A DNA stretch of 64,000 bases from Spirometra erinaceieuropaei (GCA_902702965.1 CACRXP010000020.1:782273-846272); one strand, 5' to 3'; counted from the first letter of the stretch, positions 22,640 through 34,560 are shown. The notes: generated from the letters alone by a model not told the origin. Numbers and translations are program-made.

Positions 22640-22680
22640 TGATGGGTTCGGGTGACAATCCGAAACGTCAGGCCAATAAA
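22640..22680 (+). ncRNA. Damaged hammerhead-like module (ACGU subfamily)
   Basis: CTGATG is followed directly by GGTTC-GGGTGA-CAATCC, GAA, ACGT, C, AGGCCAATAA. Three bases are deleted from the core, so the conserved GA after CTGAT is lost and it should be inactive. It is an isolated PLE 3' end with no GIY-YIG upstream, only the zinc-finger pseudogene. Confidence 0.55.
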
Positions 22681-23241
22681 TTTCTTGTTCCAATGATCAA
22701 ATATTCTTCTGATCTGCTTCCTGGAACTCGCCTATTCGTGTCTGTCGACAGGGAGCATCACGTCTGATCTGGGCTGAGCAACTGTCCAACAAGCTGTCGC
22801 GACATTCCACAGAACACTGAGGATGAATTAGACACGAGGGGTGATGGTTAACGTACGGAGGACTCGCATTTAACTGGGGAAATACCAGAATCACTGTTGT
22901 CCCCTCCCCTGGACAAAAAACTTCGAGGTCTTTGAGACAGAGTACAAATAAGCCTTGGAGGCCGCAGTCCAGACGACCGCCGAGCTATCATATTTCAGTT
23001 TGGTTCGGCATGATAGGTGGCTGTTTATTCGTGACCACTGTCATGCACGCAAAGCTTCTTTGTCTAAGAAGGTCAATGGAACGGTGTGCACCTATTCCTA
23101 CGCGAATAAAAAAACCACATCTGCAGCTACAGAGCACGTCAGATGATGAGGAACTATTGAACTTCACCTTGACGGTTGACGTATATTTAAGAAGAGAGGA
23201 TTTATTGACGTCAGTTTACTCGGCAGTGAGCCTTCACTACT

Positions 23242-23373
23242 NNNNNNNNNNNNNNNNNNNNNNNNNNNNNNNNNNNNNNNNNNNNNNNNNNNNNNNNNNN
23301 NNNNNNNNNNNNNNNNNNNNNNNNNNNNNNNNNNNNNNNNNNNNNNNNNNNNNNNNNNNNNNNNNNNNNNNNN
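23242..23373. other. Assembly gap (132 N)
   Basis: Run of N. The right flank (23374-23417) is a (GA)n microsatellite with occasional AA, which probably caused the gap. Predicted proteins crossing it are artefacts. Confidence 0.95.
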
Positions 23374-23417
23374 AGAGAGAAAGAGAGAGAGAGAAAGAGA
23401 GAGAGAGAAAGAGAGAG
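23374..23417 (+). repeat. (AG)n microsatellite
   Basis: GAGAGAAAGAGAGAGAGAAAGAG-type simple repeat at the gap edge; true length unknown. Confidence 0.85.
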
Positions 23418-23699
23418 GTGGAAAGTGGTGACTTTGTGTAGAATTAGCCGGAAGTTTCATGCAGAAAGCTACTTACTCATTCCAGCTTAAGATTACTCAC
23501 CGCTGGGGCTGCCTGGGTCCTTGAGCTGCCATTCGGGTATCGGGAATTTCGAGATTAGATTTACCGTTGCGCCGTCGAATGCGATTTAAAACGTTAGGAC
23601 GAGGTTTGGTCCTGCAGCCCCAGCTGGGTGATACTACACAGTTAGTTTTCTAAAAAAATTTTTTGATGCGATTACGCTGACTTTACAAATATCCCGTAC

Positions 23700-24130
23700 T
23701 TTCATCTCTTCTACAATTTTAATCCAGCGAGTGGCTGTGCCAGGGGGATGAGTGCTTATACGCCAGCCTCGGTTCCTTCGGGTATCAATTCACACTCGCT
23801 TCCCCGCGCGGGCTTCCAGCCCTGCTTGCGCTCTCTTCATTATCCTAATCCAGCGAGTGGCCAGCAAGCCCTGCTAGTGGAATTGTTCGGGGAGCGTTGA
23901 ACTCCGTCGGTTCCACTACAGTGGCCATAAACTGCGGATTACCACGCGGTTTCATCTGTGGCCTTCCATTATGATTACGACCTCCTTATCCTCACAATCC
24001 AGCGAGTCGCCGTGTCAGGAGGAATGTACACTCCACCTTCACCTGCTTCCCTGCGCGTGCTTCGATTTCTGCTTTCGTCCTCTTTCCCTTTTTTATCCAG
24101 TGAGTGGCTAAGTTGGGTTTGTTAATTAAT
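23700..24130 (+). repeat. Degenerate tandem array with AATCCAGCGAGTGGC units
   Basis: The block (A)ATCCAGCGAGTGGC or a close variant recurs at 23721, 23847, 23996 and 24095, each preceded by a pyrimidine-rich stretch (CTCTTC, TTCATTATCCT, CTCCTTATCCTC). Spacings of 126, 149 and 99 bp indicate an old array with indels. No coding content. Confidence 0.55.
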
Positions 24131-25600
24131 ATTGCTTTAGTAAGCTAACCATATGGTATCACTCAGATGGGGCTACAGAACCAAACCTCGCCCATTTTGG
24201 CTGCTACAGAGTCATAAGTCAGGGAGATAAAAAAGCCTGGGCAGCCTTTACGGAGTCTGTGTCAGGAGTCTGTCCCACTATTTAAAAAAAATCTTTTCTC
24301 TCCTGCACATCGTTGGCTTACCTTCAAATCTAAATGGGACAGTCGCTCAGGCTAGGGGGGGGGGGGGAATCGTCTCGTGGCCCGTGGAGAAGGAACGAGT
24401 GAGTGATTCGCATGCTCTAAGGCACAGCTTCAATTGCTCAGAGCGGGAGATGCACCACCCGCAAACTCGGGCGGTTCGACGCTGCCTCACAGCAAACATC
24501 CTCCAACTGTCTACGTTTCCTGTTTCTGGTTGGTCTGACTTCAAAAGTTGATTGACTTCCCCTATCGTCGTCGCTAAAGCCCGTGCCAAAGCGCCGGGGA
24601 GAGGGGGAGAGCAATTATTAAAATCCGTGATGTTTCTTTCAGACAGAGGGGACAACTCCACTATGGTTACAGTCAAAAATACTGTGGCGAGATCTGATGT
24701 CAGGCAACTTTCAGAATCATGTCCTGCTGATTTTAGTTAGGTAATGTTCTCGCCGAAGCTAATTTCGGCTTTCCCTCATCCTTTCTTGGTGCCCATATAT
24801 GAGTAAGCATTGCTACTAGAGGTGGTTTTAAGAAGCTGCCTCAAGTGATCCTCTAGCAGAAGCTTGTGAAACGGCAAATGTCCTAGTTTTACTGCGTCCC
24901 GCAATTCTTCTGTCACTAACGTAACCTGTGTCTTCATGTATCCCCAGGGTTAAAAAGCGATTGAATCCAAGCCAGATGCGCGGCAAAAGTAAGTAAGGCT
25001 TGAGTACGTTATTGTTATTTAGCCGAGAAGTTAAGACGAGAACTTGATTTCCCCTTAAGAACCTCTGAGCATAGTCAGTAAATGGCTGCACTAATTAACA
25101 CGCATAAACGAATAAAATTCAGCCTCAGTCTGCCAAGTAATGATTTTTTGGCCTTAAAACAGGCAAGTGTCCTCAGAGGGATGGAGGACGGGGCAATAAC
25201 GACTCATTTTAAAAAGCTGCCAGATTTATGGACCAGGTATGAATGAGATAGACCGGCAGCAGAAGAGAGAATACGATGGCTATGCCTAGCCATACATATA
25301 TTCTTTTTGAAAAACGGGGGACAGGGATAGTAGGACAATTAAAACAAGCCCTCTGGCGAAGCCTTTGAAGACGTGCATATAAATTTCGTCGTCATCCACA
25401 CATATTCCTATTGACTCCTTCGATCGATCCATCTTGGCTTTGGGAAAAAAGGTCCCATGCCCTGTTGGAAGGAAGTTGGGAATTAAAAAATTATCGTTAG
25501 TATTATTATTGTTATCCTGAGTCAGGAGGGGGAGGTGATGGTTAGTTCAGTTTATTTTATTTGTGGGAAACGTGGGTGTTGAACATTTGAACTCCGTGTT
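24130..25600. other. No gene seen
   Basis: A G-run of 13 at about 24355-24367 is the only strong low-complexity feature. Short open frames have no recognisable domain. Confidence 0.4.
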
Positions 25601-25617
25601 TGTTACAAGGAAGCGAA

Positions 25618-25835
25618 CTATATCAAAGATTTGAAAATGGAGTCTGCTTCGAACAAGGCTTGAAAGAGCATGGACAGCGGTTTAGATAGTCCTCCAGCGA
25701 AATCCCTCAACAATTTGCGCGGTATGTCATGCGGCCCAGGTGATTTAGACCCATTCAGCGCCAGCGTTGAGACAGAGTTGTCGTAGTTAAATGTCTCGAA
25801 AATGCACACTAGTCCATCGAAAGTGGGGAAGAGAG
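25618..25835 (-). pseudogene. LINE reverse transcriptase fragment (fingers region)
   Basis: The minus-strand frame contains LNGSKSPGPHDIPRKLLRDFAG followed by LSKPLSMLFQALFE (quoted in two parts). This is the SPGPD-I motif region at the N-terminal side of CR1/RTE-like RT domains, where the usual residue after GP is Asp and here is His. It stops after about 63 codons, with no catalytic motif, so it is an internal fragment. Confidence 0.65.
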
Positions 25836-26119
25836 TATAGGCAAATTACCGCCTATTTCATGCAGTTTGGTGAACTTTTGGAGGCATTTTCGACTATTTT
25901 ATTGCAGAACGTGATAGGCAAGAGGCAAGCCGATTTACTACCGTTTACCTGAGTCTCATCATTCCCTGAAAAAGCGTGATATTTTGGGTTTTTATCATGC
26001 TGCATTGTAAGCGAAAGCAAGATTTTGAAAGGATTTAGCTGAGTTGGAAATTGATCTGTCAGCGTGGTGTACGACTATTGCGTGCTGTCCTCCCTATGCC
26101 AGATGTAGTTATGTGGCCT

Positions 26120-26370
26120 TACCTGACGGGCACAATACTGTTGGGGTTGGGGTAGGGGGTAAAGCAGCTATTTTTCAACCAGTCAAAGTACAACCGCACA
26201 TTCCCAATAGCTTTTCTTTTGCATACAACTGCTTGACCTCATCGCCTGTGCGTTCCCCGGCTCCACCTGTAAAACCCCTATTAACATCGGCTCCGTATTA
26301 CAGGTGGTTGGGGTTTGTTTACTTCAGGTAGGTTCACATAACTCCCATCTGACCCCACTTTGGTCGCCTA
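26120..26370 (+). repeat. Interspersed repeat family X copy
   Basis: GACGGGCACAATACTGTTGGG, CCGCACATTCCCAATAGCTTT, TTGACCTCATCGCCTGTGCG, CACCTGTAAAACCCCTATTAAC and CGTATTACAGGTGGTTGGGG match 17330-17590. It is noncoding and lies alone, without the PLE that follows the 17310 copy. Confidence 0.6.
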
Positions 26371-26599
26371 CGTCATTCACACTTGCAGCAACCGATAACC
26401 GACTTTCAGCTGGCATTCGGTAGAATCGCGGGTGGCCTCAGAAGTCGGAGACACACCTCCTTTGACTTATGCAGGCTTCGCTTTCAGAGCAAGGCTGCTT
26501 TTCCACCACACAGAGGTAAAGATGGGATTACGAGATGCATCACTTAACAGTTGCGCTCTTTACGTTTCTGGATTCAACAATGGTGACAGGACATCTGTT

Positions 26600-26820
26600 T
26601 GTCCTATAATAATAATTTGATCGTCGTTTCGGACGATGTACATGGTGTACCCCACACCATATTTGGCGCCAGGATGGTGGCTTGCGTGTGAATCAGTTTA
26701 CAGTGATTGTGGACTTTCGCTGCATCTTCCGCACTTTCCCCTCCCCGGGATCGGTGCCAAAACAGAGTCAAGAAGACCTGAGGTTGGATCGGGCGCAGTG
26801 ACTAACAAGGCTAAATAGGC
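26600..26820 (-). repeat. GC-rich interspersed repeat, family Y copy (minus)
   Basis: Reverse complement blocks (TTAGTCACTGCGCCCGATCC, AACCTCAGGTCTTCTTGACTC, CACTGTAAACTGATTCACACGCAAGCC) match the Y family order. No coding role. Confidence 0.5.
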
Positions 26821-27059
26821 CGTCTGCACGTACCATACACACGACCTGGTCCTCCGGGCGGCACACATGGTTTTTGCACAAAGGGGGTGGACAACTTGGA
26901 TCCCACATACGCGAGAGAGCCGTAGAGGAGCCATTGAGTCTGATACACAAGCCTCCAGTCGACCACTCCATGAAAGAACATATGGGACACCGACAGCGAG
27001 GTCTGAATTGCCTCGTCATTTGACAACCTTTACAACTACGACGTTTGCCTCATAATTTT

Positions 27060-27950
27060 ACCGGGAACGCATGAACTTTATCTCCTCGTGCTCGGCTTCG
27101 CCATAGTTTGCCTCTCCTCGACGGCACGCGGAAGGATATCCTTGAAAAACGGATTGACAGCTGCTTACGCTAAGAATACACGCATTTCTTTTCGCCCCAG
27201 ACCAACTGGGCACTGATAGAGGACAGAAAAGGTGGGTAAAAGTAAAGCTCAAGCTTATTTACAGTCACTCCAACGCGACTTACTTTTCTGTCTAATGAGT
27301 TAATTCGGTTGTCCTCGAAACCCGGGAAAGGTAGTAGTTGCCTCTTACCAGTGTGATGTCGCCCTTGCGTGGGAGAATTTACGCCTACTGCGTTAAATCG
27401 GGCTCATGTGATTTTGGGCTCGGCACACGCGCAGTACGCGTAGACGCGGCCTGGACCTTGTCGACCGCCGAGCTAACCTCCATCCCATATGGTTTTGTAT
27501 CTGAAATACGGTGAGAGTGGAACGTTAAAGTAAGCTGGATGCTTCGAAGGTTGTCCTCAGTGTAGTCCAAATAGCGCACAAGTTACCACCGCCCTAGCGT
27601 GGGACAGTGGCGACAGTCATTGCTTCCGACAAACCAACTGTCGGATACGATATGTAGAAACAGAACAAACCAACCAACCACGAGTTATGGAAACAGCCTG
27701 CCATGCTGGTGCCTTTAATTAGTCATGAAAGTGAACCCACAAAAAGGGGAGAGGACGAATTACCCCCAGCTCCTTACCAGGACATTGTGAGTTGGATCCC
27801 GTGACCCATTTGTTCGCGTAGTCCTTATTTCCTTCTCCATTGCACGTGAAAAGACGAAGGTTAGGAGACAGATGAGAAGAAGGATGGGTGATCGCTGGAA
27901 TTATATTCGCCTGATGTAAGGCGGCTGCATCCAATAGATGCCGCGCCCTT
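27060..27950. other. No gene seen
   Basis: Only short frames without domains. The last 60 bases resemble a decayed PLE terminal-repeat lead-in (CATCCAATAGATGCCGCGCCC compared with CATCCTATAAATATTGCTACACC at 51991). Confidence 0.35.
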
Positions 27951-27981
27951 TTACGTTCATCGCCCTTATTTATAGCTCTCT

Positions 27982-28025
27982 CTGATGATGGGTTCGAGTA
28001 AGAATTCGAAAGGGCAGCTGATTAA
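27982..28025 (+). ncRNA. Degenerate hammerhead-like module at a PLE end
   Basis: CTGATGA, T, GGTTC-GAGTAA-GAATTC and GAAA are present, but the helix III/cleavage block is GGGC instead of CGTC, and AATAAA has become ATTAAA. Stem II is still mostly paired. Probably inactive. Confidence 0.5.
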
Positions 28026-28183
28026 ATTCCAGTTCCATCGATCGCATCTGCATTTTCCGTATTGTTGCAGTCACCTGGCGTGTGGGTTTTTCCTTCTCGG
28101 AGGATCTTCTAGAACACCCCCAGGATTTACAGTGCAGTTCCGAGCCACTTTAGGATGTGTTCGACCAACCGACTTTTCAACTA

Positions 28184-29164
28184 CAGTAGGTGGGCTCACT
28201 CATGAAATGTCCACCGAAATTCCGAAATGCGTTTCCGTTTCGAACAGATTAATTAGGTAGGATTGGAAAACTAGTCAGCCTGAAACATAATTCTATAATA
28301 TTTCAGATACCTCAGGGTGACGGCTTTCGAGTGAACTTCCTTCTGGCTGCATGCAAAAACTACGCTCTGCAAAAAATGACTACTTATTAGCGTGAATTTT
28401 TCTCGTTGATTTTCGATGCCCCTAAATGTCCAATTATATTTAATGGAAAACATGCATAAAAATATTCACTCGTCTGCTCATTCGGTAAAAATTACGTCTT
28501 CTTCTAATTTTATACTCAAAGATGGAACATAATTCGGTTTTCGGAAAGTTTTCCAATTCCCGAATAATTTTGAATCCGCTCTACTTGGATTCAGAGTTTC
28601 CAAAGTACAAGTCGTATATCTTCGGCGTACGGTAAACCACATATTCCTCTACGGTACTAAAGGGGGACCATATAGGGTTCATAAAATTAAGCAGTGGATT
28701 TGATCCATCTTGTTAACTTTAGAAGCCACATTGGTAAATGCGGAGACATGACGATTTATGAACGTTCATTTCACGGTATTTAAAAGTCCCACAATTAAAT
28801 ATTTTTTAAAACCGAATTATGTCCTTCCTTCGAGTATGAAATTAGAAGACGTAATTTTCTACCGAATGAGCAAAAGAGTGGATATTTTTATGCATGTTTT
28901 CCATTAAATATGATTGGACTTTTAGGGGCATCGCAAATCAATGAAAAAAATGCATGCTACCTAAATAGTCATTGTTTGCAGAGTGTAGTTTTTGCATGCA
29001 GCCGGAAGGAAGTTTTCTCGAAAGCCAGCATCCTGAGGTAACTGAATTATTATAGAATTATACTGCAGACTAATTAGTTTCACAACCCTACTTAAGTAAT
29101 CTTTTCGAAACGAAAACGCATTTCGGAATTTCGGTTGACATTTCATGAGTTAGCCCACCTACTG
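28184..29164. mobile_element. Foldback MITE with TA target duplication, copy 4 (subfamily A)
   Basis: The ends TA|CAGTAGGTGGGCTCACTCATG and CATGAGTTAGCCCACCTACTG|TA are the best conserved in the window: a nearly perfect inverted repeat flanked by TA. The arms of about 370 bp pair along their length (for example the ATTTTATACTCAAAGATGG and CCTTCGAGTATGAAAT blocks) and surround a loop of about 240 bp. No ORF for a transposase. Confidence 0.85.
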
Positions 29165-29690
29165 TATATTTGTTTAGTCCGATATGTTTACATTAGTAGC
29201 GGTGGAAAATGATGAAAAATGTGCGAGATGACATTGAGAGGCGGAAAGGTTTAAGTGGTCTGATTAGAATAGTCATTGCAAATCTTAAAAATGTCTCTTT
29301 GTCGTCACTTTATACCCTTTCAGTCGAGCTGCCGAGTCTTCGTCTGATTTTGTTGACTGTTGAACTGGACAAAGCCTCACAATGTTCACCACTAATGTGT
29401 AGACGAGGAAAATCCTTTGACAGCTGAACGAGGAGTCACTAAATTTCACGTCATCTCCACAATTCTGGCCGTACTCCGACATTTTCCAGGTGAATGACTA
29501 CTGGAACGTCTGGCATGATCAAAATTCAATCAGAATTTTGGGTCCGCCTCACTGATCGTTCACTTCTGTCCTGACGGTGAAATGCTCTTAACTTCTTTTA
29601 CCCCTTCTCCCCCTGGCGTACCCTTCCCGAGGGCAGACTGTTTATATGATGCAAATATGTTTATATGATCGATAATTCGTGCGTTGCATG
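29165..29690. other. No gene seen
   Basis: Short opposing frames only (29209-29427 + and 29285-29482 -), no domain recognised. Confidence 0.35.
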
Positions 29691-30000
29691 CGACCAGGGA
29701 AACCGCAGGCACGAAAGCGCGGATGAACTTGCACGTGAATTAGTTTGTAGTGAGGAAGACTTGCATACACCTGCCTCACTATCACCTCTTACGCGCACAG
29801 TGTTTCAATTACAGGACACTATCAAGGCGAGTAAAGATAGGTGAGACGTACTGGTGGTCAAAATGGAGTTGGGCAGCTCGGGTTCACCGCCTGTGTGTGA
29901 AATTCTGGTGTGATGTGTTAGGAGTCAGATCCTGTGTGTGGCATGCGCAGTCTGACACCTTAGCTCTATCAGCCCCTGCGCCCAATCTCAGCATCAGTTA
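29690..30000. repeat. Family Y-like fragments in both orientations
   Basis: About 29725-29830 carries reversed end blocks (GCACGTGAATTAGTTTGTAGTGAGGAAGACTTGC). About 29920-30000 carries forward blocks (GTGTGTGGCATGCGCAGTC ... CAGCCCCTGCGCCC). Diverged. Confidence 0.4.
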
Positions 30001-30329
30001 GTTTACCGACTTGGACAATCAGCTGATATACACTAGGGGGAAGAGGAGGCGGGATCGATTCTCAGTGCATATTCGCCAATATAAACAGTCTGACGCGCTT
30101 AAATCTATCACGGCACATTAAAAGCCTAGGCTAGGATGTTTGCCAACTGACGGGGTAACTGAGACCCCGCAGCCTGTCCAGCGTACGTTTGCACCCGGAG
30201 AGGCTGACTGAGAGTCAACATTTAACCGATCCCTTTTAATATGACCTCCATGACAGTCGCACGCAAATGAACTCTCAGCTGGTCCCCCCCTTCTCGTTGT
30301 GCGAAGCCTCGGCCCACTATGCGCGAACC

Positions 30330-30510
30330 GGGCGTGTGTCGCACGCGTAGAGGAGCTCCTTAGCCCTGTCAGCCACCTGCGTCCGATTCCCCTCCCCCCC
30401 CCCCGGTCTCGTTGATTCTGTTCTGACAATAAGCTCATATGGGTGAGGTATCACAGAAAGTGCGGTAGATGCAGCAAACAGCTACTCTGCCTCCATGAAT
30501 TTGTGTCAGT
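30330..30510 (+). repeat. Family Y-like copy with poly(C) run
   Basis: GTCAGCCACCTGCGTCCG, a C-run (30387-30403), CCGGTCTCGTTGATTCTG and AGTGCGGTAGATGCAGC follow the Y order. Noncoding. Confidence 0.5.
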
Positions 30511-30589
30511 TCGCGTCTCCTTGCCCTTCGCCTTTGTCGCGCTCCCTTTCTGTCCGCCTCACACTCCTTGTCGATACGCCGCTGGGACA

Positions 30590-30800
30590 CGCTAGGCTTG
30601 TCATTAGCCTCGCGAGTGCCCCAGGCCAATCAACGCTGTATCCCCCTTCTGATTGGCTGGCGGACGCGGAGACAACGAAAGGCGCACACACGTGCTGGGC
30701 CTCAGCACCTCGAAAGCGGACACAGGCAACAACTTGCCTGGAGAGCGCCCTCGCGGCGACTGCCCACAGACCCTTTGTGTACGCACTTCCAAAACAGTAA
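30590..30800 (+). repeat. GC-rich repeat W, forward arm
   Basis: CCTCGCGAGTGCCCCAGGCCAATCAACGCTG, TGATTGGCTGGCGGACGCGG and CACACACGTGCTGG reappear inverted at 31270-31520. The two arms of about 200 bp with a 470-bp spacer could form a large foldback. Overlapping open frames here on both strands (30495-30886) have no domain and stem from GC-rich composition. Confidence 0.5.
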
Positions 30801-31269
30801 AGGTTGTCCATTTCACTCCGTCTTCCCGGACTTGTGATTGGGAATCTTTGTCTTGTCGATCACACCACTTTCGACAAATTCATTAATCTAAAGAACTAAG
30901 AAAGCTGCGGCCTAGCTGAAAGCCTATGCGATCATCGTCGAAAAAACACTGAGATCTGGTGTGACCCACATAAACAGCAACGGTACAGTCTTTTGTAGAT
31001 AAACAAACGAAGTGTCTTCCTACAATAAACTCCTTCAGTTCGAGGCCTTCCTGCACACTGGCTGGTCAATTGCTACTCCCAAAGGGTGAAACCGCTGACT
31101 TCCAGTTCGCAAACGATGGCCCACTAAACCGGTCACCTTTTGAACTGGCTCAGGAATATTACGCCTGGGTCAGGTGAGGTTATGGTACCACTTGACGCCA
31201 TTCCTCTCTTCACGCCTTTACCTCAGTGTTCGTAGTCGAAAAAAACTGTCTAAAGGGGGAGCTGACGCG

Positions 31270-31520
31270 AGAGTTCCCCGGTGGTCGACAACGCAAAGCT
31301 TCAATGTTGCGGACATGCGGCTCAGCAGGCAGCTACCGGAAGCTGTTTCTTCAGGCGTGTTGTTTGTCCTCGTGTCCGCCGTTGAGGTTCTTACCTTCCA
31401 GCACGCGTGTGTGCCTCTGCTCTGCTCTGCCTGAGCCGTGTCCGAGTGTGGCCAATCAGCGAAGCAGCAGCGTTGATTGGCTTCGAGCTCTCGCGAGGCA
31501 AGTGATAAACCTCGCACGGT
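31270..31520 (-). repeat. GC-rich repeat W, reverse arm
   Basis: The minus strand reads CCTCGCGAGAGCTCGAAGCC, AATCAACGCTGCTGCTTCGC, TGATTGGCCACACTCGGACA and CACACACGCGTGCTGG, matching 30590-30700. Confidence 0.5.
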
Positions 31521-31699
31521 CCCGCAGCAAACCGACGGGGAGTGTTTGTGTTCGCCTGGTTGAGGAGCTCCCTCCCGCGTTCAGTTAGATGAGGTGCGAC
31601 GGTGTCTAGCTTCGGTGAAGCGCTTTCGTGACGAGCAGGTGATGGCCAACTCCGTCTACCTCGTGAGCAGGTCTGGTCTCTTGACAAACATATGACGCC

Positions 31700-32205
31700 G
31701 CAGTTTCCGTTAACGAGGTCCTGGGGACATTCATGCTGTTTTCCTGCAAGTGAGAAGTGGGCAGTTGGTTGCTATGCCGACATTCGACAGAGGGAGTCTG
31801 TTATCATTGGAGTTGCCTACGACATGACGACTCCTTTCCAGGTGGCATGTGTCCTATCCCTGTTCGAGTGTACGGTTTCGGCACAAAGGCAAGGGAGGCA
31901 TGCAGATCTTGGTAGAACTGTCTACCGACGTAGGCGCTAATAGTACTGGCGAATCTATCCTGGCAGATTGAGAGTTCCATTGGGATAAGGTGGTCGTTGG
32001 TCCCATGGGGGAGTTAGGACAGTCTTCTGGCCAGTTCGAATGCGACTCCAGAACCACGACAGTCTCCGGAGGTACTGGCGGTCACGGCTGTATTCCATGG
32101 ACAAATTGCCACTTAAGAATTCAACCACTAAAAGATGAAAATGGTGATGTCTGCCGAAGACAAAATTTGGCTTGATCGCAGTTGGTAGCCAGGACTGGGG
32201 AAGCG
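31700..32205. other. No gene seen; short repeat block shared with about 40285-40340
   Basis: CCTGGGGACATTCATGCTGTTTTCC at about 31723 resembles GAGGGGACATTCATGTTGTTTTCC at about 40290. No coding match. Confidence 0.4.
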
Positions 32206-32209
32206 GACG

Positions 32210-32465
32210 GCGACCTTAACCCTAACCTCAACCTTAAACGTTAACTGTTAACCCTACCGGCAACCCTAACCCTAGCCGAAATCGTTAACGTAACCGTAGC
32301 CCCTAGACATAGCCGTAACTGGAAAACCTAACCGTAATAATGAAACCTAATTGTACGCTCAAACCCTAACCGTAACCGGAAAACATAAGTCTAAAGGCAT
32401 AACCATAACCCGAAGATCGGAAACCATTAACCGGTACCCCAATCCTAACCTCAAACGTAAAACGG
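32210..32465 (+). repeat. Degenerate CCCTAA/CCGTAA telomere-like array
   Basis: Many units of TAACCCTAAC, TAACCGTAAC and TAACCTCAA with irregular spacing. The repeated change of CCCTAA to CCGTAA suggests a variant repeat or an old decayed patch. Confidence 0.55.
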
Positions 32466-32499
32466 AGGCCAAATGGGTCAGATTTGATTATGGAACCCC

Positions 32500-32570
32500 A
32501 AAAAATACCCCCAGTAAACAAACCCCCCAGCCACCTGTAATACGGGGCCTGGCTACCAACTACGATCTAG
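32500..32570 (-). repeat. Family X fragment (minus)
   Basis: CAGTAAACAAACCCCCCAGCC followed by ACCTGTAATACGGGGCC is the reverse complement of 26290-26335. Confidence 0.5.
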
Positions 32571-32574
32571 CCCA

Positions 32575-34560
32575 AGATTTATTGAGTTCTGTCCTGACCT
32601 CCATCAAAGGATTTTAATTCGAAGACAGGGGCATCAGTAGAATCATAGGGTATTCAGTACCATAACTGTTTGAAGGTAGTACTTCCTGATTATTCAGTTG
32701 TACTTTCTTAGCGACCGCCTAGGGCTCGAGATCAGGAGCCCCAAAGCCTAACGGAAACTCTGTCCTCCGTTCGGCCACCAGGCTAACTGCTAGGACGTCA
32801 CTCCCCTGTGACGCTGGGGTGCCTACCTCGCCTTCGTGTTGGTTATACAGGTCAGAACAGACCACAGGTCACATCAATGGGAATGGCCAGCTGCCTGTGT
32901 CGCTAGAGCGTTCCTACCCCAATTATGCCGTCCAAGTCGCCGTCTCCTCCCAGCGGTGGTGGTTTCCCACACGACGCGTTTGTCTGACCTCAAAGAGGAC
33001 ACGACACATGCTGCCGTCTGTTCGTCGGGTCGACCACAAAGCTGGCGCGATGTCTGGCTCTCCCCCTACCCAATCATTAGAGCCACGTTCCACGCGTGTT
33101 CTGCTCTTATTTCAAGCTTTTTCCGTTTTAGCCGCGCGTGCGCAGTTCGCGGGTGGCCGTAGGAGAGTTCGCTGTGGCCAGCAGATAGCATCACTGCCGA
33201 GGGGGTGGGGTGGGGGGGGGAGGGGGAGGGAGATTTGGATTTCAGATTCAAGAGCACCGGAGACTAGAATACAGGCATTGCTTGGCCAGGCATGGGTGCT
33301 TGTCTTGAATGTTTACCGAAGCTGACTTAGTTCGGACGCCCTTTACTGTCCGACGCGACAGCGACAGCGAACCGGGGGGGAGGGTCAGTGGCTGTCCAGC
33401 CGCTGCCACACACGGCCTGTTTCCCACCAGGCCACAATATGGGCAAGTCGGACATTATTGAAACTGCCATAAAGGTCAATTCGAGAGCGAGCCACTGTGG
33501 TCTGCCCCTCAGTTCTCCAGTAATTCCAAAATACCCACAGTGAGAACCCAGTTCTCCCGTCAGCCTTCCAAGCCGCAACCCCTAGCACGTCGTAAGGGGG
33601 TTAAAGAGCGTCAGAATTATTATAGTGAGGAATGCTCTGCGCTGCCGTGAGAATGGGCTCCCCAATGGCGACGCCACTCTCTCTTCCCGCTCTCATGCAC
33701 CGGTCGTCTGTACGAGTCTGCCATCCGGCCGGTTTGGCGCAGTGACCAATGCAGCGTGAGAGCCCGCATCCAAAGCGTGCCACGCACGCATGTAAGGCAG
33801 TAGTGATCGGCTCTCGCGGACCCACCACAGCCTGATAAACGCTCACAGTGAGCCAATGTGGTCTCTGTTATGGTCAAGTCCATCTGCAGCGCAGTCCGTT
33901 GTATGGGCCCAGTCTAGAGCCAAACATGTGCAACCTAATCGGATGTTCAACTCGACGCAATTGCGCAGATTCTAGCCTGGAGCACCAAGAAACGACGACT
34001 CATCGTATGTCGCCCAGCTGTCAGAGCAGATAGGCGAGCGCCACTCTGATGGATGCTCCGGATACTCCTGGCTGAGGCTGCCAGAGTGTGGGCGGGTGGC
34101 TCATGCGTAACCGTCAAGACTGAGGACGGCGGTCGAATCGCGAAATAATAAAGCGAGAGTTAGAGAGAGATAGAGACAGGCAGACCAGGACCACGCAATT
34201 CGCCGCCAATCCAGAACGCCTTACGAGTCACTACCGTAATGCATAAAATAATTTGAGGAGCTGGAACTTTTAGAGGGATCCGCATTCATGCATATTAATG
34301 GACAAGCGGATTCATATGTCAGATGACAGGCCAGCATTAGCAGGTTGATAGCCAAAGTCCATAAATGCGCAGTTAGTGCCGTGGTCGAATGGCGAAATTT
34401 AGTACTCTTAGGTCAAGGGCGAGAGCCAATCAGCTGTACTTTAGCGTGGTAGTACCCTAACAGGGGGCAGTATCAAAAAATCGAGCACTCCGAAAACACG
34501 ATTATATTGAAAAAGGACAAATTTTAGTCGGTTTTTAACCTGTGTTTTTGCACCCGTCTA
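32575..34560. other. No gene seen; GC-rich in part
   Basis: Overlapping frames at 32819-33325 and 32836-33162 have no recognisable domain. Purine-rich tracts are at 33200-33232 and 34155-34180. A tRNA-like stretch at about 34095-34140 (GGTGGCTCATGCGTAACCG ... GGTCGAATCGC) is too degenerate to call. Confidence 0.35.

Noticed and set aside
22932..23460. Long open frames across 23242-23373 on both strands
   Set aside because: They depend on N bases being read as codons and on the (AG)n repeat.
30495..30886. Five overlapping 77-101-codon frames on both strands
   Set aside because: GC-rich repeat W gives few stops in any frame; no domain and no codon pattern favouring one.
32819..33325. 168-codon open frame as a host gene
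   Set aside because: No recognisable domain, low-complexity GC-rich composition and a competing frame on the same strand.
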